Origin: Pseudobdellovibrionaceae bacterium
GTDB taxonomy: Bacteria; Bdellovibrionota; Bdellovibrionia; Bdellovibrionales; JAGQZY01
Assembly (NCBI GenBank): GCA_020635085.1
Contig: JACKAL010000006.1
Location: 60,920 to 124,919, forward strand
Reading direction: 5' to 3'
Length of the DNA: 64,000 nt
Shown here: positions 53,103 to 60,970 of the stretch, in pieces
Layout: each line of letters starts with the position of its first letter
How positions within the stretch are numbered: the first letter of the stretch is position 1
The notes under the pieces: generated by a model
Told to the model about the DNA's origin: nothing
Seen by the model: only the letters and a program-made list of their open reading frames with translations
The model's database searches: none
Made by a program: the position numbers and the translations under genes

Positions 53103-56102
53103 ATGCAATTTAATGATCAAGAATTTGCAGAGTTTAAACAAGAGTGTCTTGAATTACTTGACCAAGCTGAAGAAGGTTTATTGGCCATCGGAAAAGGGGA
53201 GAATTTCTCCGCTCATTACGATGCCATTTTCCGTGCTTTTCATAGCGTAAAAGGCGCCGCTGGAATGGTGGGAATCGAAGATCTACAGTCTCATATGCAT
53301 GATCTAGAAAGCTATTTTTCGAATATGAAAGGGCAAGAGAGTCTGGATCAGAACACAATTGATTTTTTATTGAAAGGCTGTGATAAGGCGCGGAAGATTC
53401 TTGGTGTAGAGGTTTCCGGTGCAAGCGAAGATCGGGAAACGATATTGGCAACACCCACGTCAGATTCATCACAAGTGTCTATTGTGTCAGATGCATCATT
53501 TAAAGAGTTTATGGCGGAAGCGACTGAGCTTCTTCAACGTATGAATGAAACGCTAGCAAAAATTGAAAAAGAGGGAATGAATCAGGAACTTATTTCATCT
53601 CTCTATCGTGATATGCATACCATTAAAGGCTCATCTGGGTTATTTGGTTTTACAAATATAGGAGATTTTGCCCACGTTATAGAGTCACATCTGGAACTTA
53701 TGCGATCCGGTCAATCTAAGCTTACTCCAGATATGATAGATCTTTTGTATAAAAGTTTTGATCTGCTTGAAGTCATTCTTGATGGCCTTATCAAGGAGAC
53801 TCCTCATCAAAGAAATGATGAAATTGAAGAAGTGAAAAAACAGCTTCTTGCCGCGGAAGATCCAGCTAGCAACAATACTAATGCACAGGTGATTGTGGCA
53901 ACTGCACCTTCGACCCCAGCACCGTCCACAACAGAGACTGCTCCGGTAGTAAAACAAAATGTTTCTCCAATAAAAGCCTCACAAGCACCGCAAAATAGTG
54001 AAGAGGTAAAGCAAGACGGAGCTCAAACATTACGTGTATCTGTAGATCTTTTAGATCGCTTGATGACATTAGTGGGCGAGATGGTATTGGTTCGCAATCA
54101 AGTTATTCAATACTCTAATAAAAATGAAGATCTCCAGTTTATTAATCTAAGTAAAAGGTTAGATGTTGTTACAAGCGAAATTCAAGCTGAAGTAATGAAA
54201 ACACGAATGCAACCCATAGGAAGTATATTGAACAAATTTCATCGTGTGGTGCGTGATGTGGCAAGAGATCTAAATAAAAAAATTGAAATTCATTTTTTTG
54301 GTAGTGAAACTGAATTAGATAAAGCGTTACTAGAGTCAGTTAAAGATCCGCTGATGCACATCGTAAGAAATTCTTGTGATCATGGTATTGAAAATCCGAC
54401 AGAAAGAATTCAATCTGGAAAAAGTGAAGTCGGAAATATCACAATTCGTGCATTTCATGAGGGCGGGCAAGTGGTAATTGAGATTGCCGATGACGGAAAA
54501 GGTCTCGATCGAGAAAAAATTATTAATAAAGCAATAGAAAAAAATATTATTGCCCCTGATAAAGTGAATCACCTCAGCGAAAAAGATATATACAATTTTA
54601 TTTTTGCACCAGGATTCTCAACTGCGCAGTCTGTTACAAATATTTCTGGCAGAGGTGTTGGAATGGATGTTGTGCGCAAAAACATAGAAAAAATTGGTGG
54701 AATGGTAGATATTGACAGTGTCCAACATAAGGGTACGACCATGCGCCTCAAAATTCCATTAACTCTGGCAATTGTTCCAGCAATTATTATTCGAAGCGGT
54801 GTTAATCATTTTGCTATTCCACAAGTTAAATTAGTCGAACTTGTACGCATTGAGAAAGACAAAAGTAATGGACAGATTGAGCTTCTTCAAGGGCAACCCG
54901 TATATCGTTTACGGGGAAAACTTCTGCCGATTATTAATTTACGTAAGGTGTTGGGTCTTAGTGAAGATGGTGCTATAGAACAGAGTCCCGTCGTGAATAT
55001 TGTTGTTGTCGATGGTGATTCAGTGACTTTTGGTCTAGTTGTCGATGAGGTACAAGATACGGCGGATATCGTTGTTAAACCACTGAACCAAATGCTTAAA
55101 TCACTATCTATTTATTCGGGAGCAACTGTATTGGGCGATGGGTCTATTTCGCTCATACTGGATATTACAGGTATTGCTTCAACGCAGAATATGTATGTAA
55201 GTGGTGGAGAAGATAACAGTGTGTTGTCAAAAGCTGCCGTAAGCGGAAAAAATAACTCCGAGGTGAATGAGTTCTTGTTAGTAAATATTGGAACAACCGC
55301 AGTTCACGCTATTCCATTAAGTATGGTACAACGTATGGAAGAATTTAGTGGAGTAGCTATAGAACGATCAGGGGATATCGATATTGTTCAATATCGTGAC
55401 AGTATTTTACCATTAGTGAATTTGCATCAAGCTTTGGGGTATCCTACAGGTAAAAAATTATCCGAGATGCAAAAAATACCAGTTGTTGTCACAAAAGTAG
55501 GGCATCGAATGGTGGGTTTATGTGTTGAAGAAATACTCGATGTTATTAATTCTGATCAAGCAATTAGTGATGCATGTGTTGATCGCCCAGGTATTCTCGG
55601 AAATTTCACACATGATAATAAAGTGATCGTGGTTGTAGATGTTTTAAATAGTTTACGTCAAGTTCCATTTCTTAAGCAAGATCTAAAGTTCAAAACAATT
55701 TCCTCATCACAAAAGCATAAAATTCTTTTCGCGGAAGATACCGAATTTTTTAGACGTCATGTTTCTCAGTTGCTGACAAAATCTGGCTACGAAGTCGTTA
55801 CGGCAGAAAATGGCAAACAAGCATTTTCTTTTTTGGAAGCCGCGCCGACTGATTTTCAGTTGGTTTTATCAGATATTGAGATGCCCGAAATGAATGGACT
55901 AGAGCTTGCCAAAAAAGTTCGCAGTGTTGAAAAATTTAAGTCGTTGCCAATGATTGCATTAACCACGAGATACAATACGGCCGACATTGCTGGTGGGCGT
56001 GAGGCAGGATTTGATGCTTATCTAGAAAAATTAAACCCTGAAATTCTTCTTAAGGAGATTACCGATGTGCTTACTAAGAAAATTAGCAAGGGAGTTGCAT
56101 AA
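53103..56102 (+). CDS. cheA: Hybrid chemotaxis histidine kinase CheA
   Basis: A 999-aa kinase controlling CheY/CheB phosphorylation. Domains in order: HPt1 with His47 (FRAFHSVKGAAGMVG); HPt2 with His172 (DMHTIKGSSGLFGF); Pro/Thr-rich linker (about 255-305); dimerisation domain (LRVSVDLLDRLMTLVGEMV); HATPase (HIVRNSCDHGIENP, IADDGKGLDR, GRGVGMDVVRKNI); CheW-like domain (VVDEVQDTADIVVKPLN); a second CheW-like domain (NEFLLVNIGTTAVHAIPLS); C-terminal receiver with Asp924 (VLSDIEMPEMNGLEL). Two HPt domains, two CheW domains and a receiver on one chain are unusual compared with E. coli CheA. AAGGATT precedes the ATG; the stop overlaps cheW by one base. Confidence 0.94.
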   Translation: MQFNDQEFAEFKQECLELLDQAEEGLLAIGKGENFSAHYDAIFRAFHSVKGAAGMVGIEDLQSHMHDLESYFSNMKGQESLDQNTIDFLLKGCDKARKILGVEVSGASEDRETILATPTSDSSQVSIVSDASFKEFMAEATELLQRMNETLAKIEKEGMNQELISSLYRDMHTIKGSSGLFGFTNIGDFAHVIESHLELMRSGQSKLTPDMIDLLYKSFDLLEVILDGLIKETPHQRNDEIEEVKKQLLAAEDPASNNTNAQVIVATAPSTPAPSTTETAPVVKQNVSPIKASQAPQNSEEVKQDGAQTLRVSVDLLDRLMTLVGEMVLVRNQVIQYSNKNEDLQFINLSKRLDVVTSEIQAEVMKTRMQPIGSILNKFHRVVRDVARDLNKKIEIHFFGSETELDKALLESVKDPLMHIVRNSCDHGIENPTERIQSGKSEVGNITIRAFHEGGQVVIEIADDGKGLDREKIINKAIEKNIIAPDKVNHLSEKDIYNFIFAPGFSTAQSVTNISGRGVGMDVVRKNIEKIGGMVDIDSVQHKGTTMRLKIPLTLAIVPAIIIRSGVNHFAIPQVKLVELVRIEKDKSNGQIELLQGQPVYRLRGKLLPIINLRKVLGLSEDGAIEQSPVVNIVVVDGDSVTFGLVVDEVQDTADIVVKPLNQMLKSLSIYSGATVLGDGSISLILDITGIASTQNMYVSGGEDNSVLSKAAVSGKNNSEVNEFLLVNIGTTAVHAIPLSMVQRMEEFSGVAIERSGDIDIVQYRDSILPLVNLHQALGYPTGKKLSEMQKIPVVVTKVGHRMVGLCVEEILDVINSDQAISDACVDRPGILGNFTHDNKVIVVVDVLNSLRQVPFLKQDLKFKTISSSQKHKILFAEDTEFFRRHVSQLLTKSGYEVVTAENGKQAFSFLEAAPTDFQLVLSDIEMPEMNGLELAKKVRSVEKFKSLPMIALTTRYNTADIAGGREAGFDAYLEKLNPEILLKEITDVLTKKISKGVA

Positions 56103-56575
56103 TGTTGAGGGGTGAAGAAATTAGTAAAACAACCGGACTTGTACAGTTTTCTACATTTATAATATCAGGGCGTCTTTATGGTATAGAGGTTATGTCCGTG
56201 CAGGAAGTAACTATGCCCATGCCACTAACACCTGTGCCGCTGACTTCAAATTTTGTTAAAGGCTTAATTAATTTAAGAGGACAAATATCTACGGCTATCG
56301 ATATGCGCGGGCTTTTTGGTCTTGAAAAATGTGATACGGATGAAAAAATGGCAGTTGTATGCCGTTCGGATGACAGTCTCATTTCTCTTCTTATTGATCA
56401 AATTGGTGATGTTATAGAAGCCGATATCGATCACTTCGAGAGGGCTCCTGATACAGTGAGTTCCGATATACGAAAATATATCAAAGGTGTTCACAAATTA
56501 GAAAATAATTTAATGACAGTTATAGATGTAAAAAAAATATTTAATTTATTGAATCAAAAGGTGGAGGCGGCATGA
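56102..56575 (+). CDS. cheW: Chemotaxis coupling protein CheW
   Basis: A 157-aa adaptor linking receptors to CheA. STFIISGRLYGIEVMSVQEV and VKGLINLRGQISTAIDMRGLFGL are the standard CheW blocks, with RGQI and the C-terminal LMTVIDVKKIF. Its ATG overlaps the cheA stop in TAATG, and its stop overlaps the next gene in ATGA, so translation is coupled. The N-terminus has a short extra tail before strand one. Confidence 0.94.
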   Translation: MLRGEEISKTTGLVQFSTFIISGRLYGIEVMSVQEVTMPMPLTPVPLTSNFVKGLINLRGQISTAIDMRGLFGLEKCDTDEKMAVVCRSDDSLISLLIDQIGDVIEADIDHFERAPDTVSSDIRKYIKGVHKLENNLMTVIDVKKIFNLLNQKVEAA

Positions 56576-56886
56576 GTAAGTGTCCATACACATGGTTTAA
56601 GAGCATTATGGGAAAAACGACGAATAAAGATTCTGGCGAGCTAGCCACTCAGTTACGAGTGACTGTTTTTCACGGAGAGGAGGAGCGGGTGAATGTCAGT
56701 TTGCCGGCAAAGAGTGCTAGATGGTTAGTTTCGTTAATTCCTGAAGGTGTATTGGAGACGATACGTTCAGAGGGAATTCCTCTTGATGAAATTCAAAAAA
56801 ATTTAAGTGAAAAAGATATTTTATATCCACAAGGCATTTTTTATTGCTTAAGTGGTACAAAAAAAATTGATGTTTGGTTGGAATAG
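56572..56886 (+). CDS. Small protein of unknown function in the chemotaxis operon
   Basis: 104 aa, not recognised. A strand-rich start (LRVTVFHGEEERVNVSLPAK) is followed by an amphipathic segment SARWLVSLIPEGVLETIRSE, then GIPLDEIQKNL, a pattern seen in small SHOCT/helical accessory domains, and ends KKIDVWLE. No signal peptide or membrane segment. The ATGA overlap with cheW and the position just before the receptor gene suggest an accessory chemotaxis part, perhaps binding the receptor or CheW, but this is context only. Confidence 0.65.
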   Translation: MSKCPYTWFKSIMGKTTNKDSGELATQLRVTVFHGEEERVNVSLPAKSARWLVSLIPEGVLETIRSEGIPLDEIQKNLSEKDILYPQGIFYCLSGTKKIDVWLE

Positions 56887-56900
56887 GAAAGGGATAATAT

Positions 56901-58499
56901 ATGAAAAAAACAAAAGCAGTGAAAAATAATGTAAAACAAGTAAAAGATATTAGCGAAGATGTTTCGTTAGAGATGTTAAATAAGTTACCATTTAATATCA
57001 TGTATTGCGATACAGACTTGCGTATTCAATATATTAATACTGAGAGTAGAAAAACTTTAAAATCTCTTGAAAGTTTACTGCCGATCCCGGTAGATAAAAT
57101 AAAAGGTGCAAACATAGATATTTTCCATAAAGACCCTTCAATGCAACGTAGATTGCTATCTAATCCAGAGAATTTGCCACATAAAGCTATCATCAGTTTA
57201 GGCAATGAAAAGTTAAATCTTAACGTCAATGCTGTTTTTGAAAATGGGAAGTACGTTGGTGCAATGGTTAACTGGGAAGTAGTAACAAAGACTTTAGAGT
57301 TACAAGAAGAAAATGCGGCTTATAAAGGTGTTTTTGATGGACTTGATCGTTCGCAAGCTGTTATTGAGTTCAAGCCAGATGGCACGATTGTTACGGCTAA
57401 TGAAAATTTTTTGAAGGCTACTGGTTACGCCTTAGATCAAATTGTAGGACGGCACCATAAAATTTTCTGTGATCCCAAATATGCAAGTAGCAATGAATAC
57501 GCCCAGTTTTGGAAAGATCTACATCAAGGAGAATTTCAATCAGGTCAATTTCATAGATATAAGAAATCAGGTGAAGAACTATGGTTACAAGCCTCCTACA
57601 ATCCCATCTTTGGTCAAGATGGGAAGTTAATTAAGATAGTAAAACTTGCTACAGACATTACTGCTCAGATTGCTAAGCAAAAAGAATTTGAAAGCTATGT
57701 AGAGCTTCTTGAAGAAACAGCTAATTCCCTTGCAAGTGCTTCATCGGAATTGATGGCGACAGCCACTCAGATGGCTTCTGCTGCACAACAAACCAACGAT
57801 CAATCGGGTTCTGTGGCGGCTGCTGCGGAAGAAGTCTCTGCTGGAGTTCAGGTGGTTTCTACGAATACGGCTCAAATGGTAGAATCAATCAAAGAAATTT
57901 CTAAATCAGCTAATGAATCAGCCGAAATGTCACGATCGACATCATTAAGTGCACAAGAAACCAATAAAACTATTGAACAGTTGGGAGCTAGTAGTAAGGA
58001 GATTGGTGAAGTCATTAAGGTGATTAGCTCGATTGCTCAGCAAACGAACTTACTTGCACTTAATGCCACAATTGAGGCAGCTCGAGCAGGGGATGCTGGT
58101 AAAGGGTTTGCGGTTGTTGCAAACGAGGTGAAAGAGCTTGCTAAGCAAACTGCAAAAGCCACTCAAGATATTACGAATAAAATTAGTGCGATCCAGCAGG
58201 ATTCTGAACGTGCAGTAGATGCAATTGGTGGAATTTCCTCGGCTGTTGATAAATTAAATTCCATAGCAGGCGCTATTGCTGCGTCTGTCGAAGAGCAAAC
58301 TGCGACAACCAACGAAGTATCGCGTGTTGTTCAGCAATCTAGTGAAGGGGTTGTGGGTATTGCAACAAATATTAAAGTGGTTTCTAAGGCCGCAGAAGAA
58401 TCTTCGGTTGCATCACATCAAACAGTTGATGCGTCGAAAGGATTGGCTGTACTTGCAGAACGTCTAAAAGATATCGTCGATAAGGTGAAAGCCGCCTAG
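56901..58499 (+). CDS. Soluble PAS-PAS methyl-accepting chemotaxis protein
   Basis: A 532-aa receptor without transmembrane segments. Two PAS-like domains: about 25-130 (LPFNIMYCDTDLRIQYIN) and about 145-255 (QAVIEFKPDGTIVTANENFL, GRHHKIFCDP, WLQASYNPIFGQDGKLIKIV, as in Aer-like sensors). The signalling domain (about 270-532) has the hairpin tip ISSIAQQTNLLALNATIEAA and RAGDAGKGFAVVANEVKELA. No C-terminal CheR-binding pentapeptide is present. It senses a cytoplasmic or redox cue, by analogy with PAS receptors. It is the only receptor in the operon and presumably the dedicated partner of this CheA/CheW. Confidence 0.92.
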   Translation: MKKTKAVKNNVKQVKDISEDVSLEMLNKLPFNIMYCDTDLRIQYINTESRKTLKSLESLLPIPVDKIKGANIDIFHKDPSMQRRLLSNPENLPHKAIISLGNEKLNLNVNAVFENGKYVGAMVNWEVVTKTLELQEENAAYKGVFDGLDRSQAVIEFKPDGTIVTANENFLKATGYALDQIVGRHHKIFCDPKYASSNEYAQFWKDLHQGEFQSGQFHRYKKSGEELWLQASYNPIFGQDGKLIKIVKLATDITAQIAKQKEFESYVELLEETANSLASASSELMATATQMASAAQQTNDQSGSVAAAAEEVSAGVQVVSTNTAQMVESIKEISKSANESAEMSRSTSLSAQETNKTIEQLGASSKEIGEVIKVISSIAQQTNLLALNATIEAARAGDAGKGFAVVANEVKELAKQTAKATQDITNKISAIQQDSERAVDAIGGISSAVDKLNSIAGAIAASVEEQTATTNEVSRVVQQSSEGVVGIATNIKVVSKAAEESSVASHQTVDASKGLAVLAERLKDIVDKVKAA

Positions 58500-58500
58500 T

Positions 58501-59583
58501 ATGAAGAAACTGCGAGTACTTATTGTTGATGATTCAGCGGTTTATCGTTCACAAATTCGCCAGGCCATTGAGGCGACTGGCGAGTTTGAAGTAGCCGGTG
58601 TTGCTGCTAACGGTAAAATTGCTATGGAAAAACTTTTCCAAGTAGAAGCTGATGTGGTCACGTTGGATCTTGAAATGCCAGAAATGGATGGTATTGCTAC
58701 AATCAGAGCCATGAAAGATAAGAAGCTTTCGCAAAGAATTATTGTTTTTTCTGCACAGTCATTAGCTGGAGCCAAAACCACTCTTGATGCACTGTCGCTG
58801 GGGGCGATGGATTTTGTACCTAAACCTATTGCTGCGAACGGAATGGCTATCGGTCACCAGCTCATTGGACAGCAGCTGTTGCCGATTTTAAGGGCCATTG
58901 CTAAACCATCTTATGTTTTGAATGAACCAATTGCAAAGCCTGCTACCACATCTATTGTCGAACCGCAGTGGAAATCACGTTCCATCAATGACATGCTTGT
59001 GCAGGCTCTGGTTATTGGCTCATCTACTGGAGGGCCAAATGCTTTGGAAAACATTTTTAAGAGTATAAGAGGTCATTTAAAAGTACCTATTTTTATAGTT
59101 CAGCATATGCCGCCGGTATTTACTGCAACACTTGCTGAGCGACTAAAACAGATTTCTGGTCTTGATGTGCGTGAAGCTAAGGATAACGAATCTGTGGTGT
59201 CAGGGAGAGTGTATGTTGCTCCTGGTGATTTTCATATGCGTATTGAAAAAGATCCCCTTCGTATCGTTCTACATCAGGGACCAAAGCGACAATCCGTGCG
59301 TCCAGCTTGTGACGAGCTTTTTGAATCCGCAGCGCAGATATATGGAACAGGTTGCTTGGCTGCGGTGCTTACGGGAATGGGGGAAGATGGAACTGCTGGT
59401 GCAATCGCGGTAAAACAGAATAATGGCGCGGTGATAATTCAAAATAAAGAAAGCTGTGCAGTATACGGGATGCCAGGAGCTGTTGAAAAAGCACAGGCTT
59501 TTGATCGAATTGCAGATCTTACTGAAATATCACAAGTTCTTAATCGACTTGTGTTCCGAGGAGGAGCTCTTAATGTCAGCTAA
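58501..59583 (+). CDS. cheB: Chemotaxis protein-glutamate methylesterase CheB
   Basis: Removes methyl groups from receptors and deamidates glutamines when phosphorylated. The 360-aa protein has an N-terminal receiver (VLIVDDSAVYRSQI, acceptor Asp56 in VTLDLEMPEMDG) and the catalytic domain with Ser175 (IGSSTGGPNAL), His202 (QHMPPVFT) and Asp296 (TGMGEDGTAGA). It begins one base after the receptor stop and overlaps the following cheY gene by 11 bases. Confidence 0.94.
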   Translation: MKKLRVLIVDDSAVYRSQIRQAIEATGEFEVAGVAANGKIAMEKLFQVEADVVTLDLEMPEMDGIATIRAMKDKKLSQRIIVFSAQSLAGAKTTLDALSLGAMDFVPKPIAANGMAIGHQLIGQQLLPILRAIAKPSYVLNEPIAKPATTSIVEPQWKSRSINDMLVQALVIGSSTGGPNALENIFKSIRGHLKVPIFIVQHMPPVFTATLAERLKQISGLDVREAKDNESVVSGRVYVAPGDFHMRIEKDPLRIVLHQGPKRQSVRPACDELFESAAQIYGTGCLAAVLTGMGEDGTAGAIAVKQNNGAVIIQNKESCAVYGMPGAVEKAQAFDRIADLTEISQVLNRLVFRGGALNVS

Positions 59584-59959
59584 AAAGCGTTTTCTACTGA
59601 TTGATGATTCAAAGAGTATTCACGCCTTCGTGCGTGAGGCCGTGTCGCCCTTAGGATTTGAGATGGTTTCTGTTTTTGATGGTGCACAGGGGGTAGCCAA
59701 AATTCAAGCGGATAAAAATTTTGATTTTATTCTTTTGGATTGGGAAATGCCGGTAATGGATGGCCCAACAACGCTTAAAGAGTTGGTAAAGATGGTTCCC
59801 CATATTCCGATTTCGATGATTACATCAAAAAATTCTTTCGAAAATTTAAAAGAAATGATCACAATTGGCGCGAAAGAATACATTATGAAACCTTTTACGA
59901 AAGATATTTTTCTTGAAAAAATTCAAACCCTCTGTCCTGTGGAGACGAAAGTATCATGA
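59573..59959 (+). CDS. cheY: CheY-like response regulator
   Basis: From ATG 59573, which follows GAGGAGGAGC, the product has 128 aa: Asp11-Asp12 (LLIDDSKSIHAFV), acceptor Asp56 (ILLDWEMPVMDGP), Thr84 (SMITSK) and Lys106 (IMKPFTK). It is the second CheY of the locus; DSKSIHAFV differs from the STMRK type and may indicate a different output or a phosphate sink. Overlapping starts link it to cheB and cheR. Confidence 0.9.
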   Translation: MSAKKRFLLIDDSKSIHAFVREAVSPLGFEMVSVFDGAQGVAKIQADKNFDFILLDWEMPVMDGPTTLKELVKMVPHIPISMITSKNSFENLKEMITIGAKEYIMKPFTKDIFLEKIQTLCPVETKVS

Positions 59960-60783
59960 ATGTTGAAATATTTAATTATTTTTCTAAATTCATCGAAAAA
60001 GAATTAGGAATTGTTTATTCTGATTTTAATCAATTCCAATTGCAGGCAAGGCTTGAGGAAGTTGCCAAGTCGCTGAGTCTTCCTTCCATTGAAGCGGTGT
60101 ATGAAGAGGTTAGGCGAGGAATGCTGGAGTCCCGCAAGCAAGTCTTGTTAGATATTGCCACCAACAATGAAACTTCTTTTTTTAGAGATAAAAGTGTTTT
60201 TGATGCTATTCAGGCAATTCTTTTATCAGATTTAGGAAAAAATCATAAAGTTAAAATATGGTCCGCTGCTTCAAGTTATGGTCAAGAAGCCTATAGTGTG
60301 TCTATGATTTTAAGCGAATTGACTGCTCAAGGTCATGCCGTCAATGGCCAGATACTTGCAACAGATATTGCCGAACGTGTTTTGGCGCGTGCCAAGACAG
60401 GTCGATTTACCCAACTCGAAGTACAGCGAGGTCTTTCGGCGCCGTTTATGTTAAAGTACTTTTCTACAGATGGTGAAGGTTGGTGGAAAATCAATGCTAC
60501 CGAAAAGCAAAGGGTTAGTTTTGCAAAACAAAATCTGCGTCAGTCTTTTGTAAGCTTAGGTACATTCGATATTATTCTTTGTCGCAATGTTTTAATTTAT
60601 CAGAGCGTTGAAGGGAAAAAAGACGTTGTGGATCGCATGGCGCAAATCCTCAATCCAGGTGGTTATTTGATCCTTGGTTCTGGTGAAAGTCTTTTGGGAT
60701 TATCGCAAAACTTTGAATCTAAAAAAGTGAATAATGTGATTGTCTACCAGAAAGCAGCACTTGCATCAAAACTTGTGGCCTAG
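59956..60783 (+). CDS. cheR: Chemotaxis protein methyltransferase CheR
   Basis: SAM-dependent methylation of receptor glutamates. 275 aa with NNETSFFRDKSVF, the SAM-binding loop IWSAASSYGQEAYSVSM, ILATDIAERVLARAKTGRF and FDIILCRNVLIYQ, all CheR hallmarks. The N-terminal helical domain (1-75) is complete. Its ATG overlaps the cheY stop in ATGA. It is the last gene of the che operon that starts with cheA. No cheD or cheZ is seen; CheX-type proteins probably replace CheZ. Confidence 0.94.
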   Translation: MNVEIFNYFSKFIEKELGIVYSDFNQFQLQARLEEVAKSLSLPSIEAVYEEVRRGMLESRKQVLLDIATNNETSFFRDKSVFDAIQAILLSDLGKNHKVKIWSAASSYGQEAYSVSMILSELTAQGHAVNGQILATDIAERVLARAKTGRFTQLEVQRGLSAPFMLKYFSTDGEGWWKINATEKQRVSFAKQNLRQSFVSLGTFDIILCRNVLIYQSVEGKKDVVDRMAQILNPGGYLILGSGESLLGLSQNFESKKVNNVIVYQKAALASKLVA

Positions 60784-60970
60784 TTTGATTTCTATGTAAA
60801 TCACAGGAATTAGTATATATACGTCACGTTTAATAATTTAAACCGCATCAGAGCACTAGACCTAAGTGCATATGAAAGTAGATCGTTGGTCTAGTACAAA
60901 ATTAAGATAACAAGACGTATGCTTGATGTGAGTGATCTATCTTATCTATTTAAAATTTTGAGGAGCTTGG

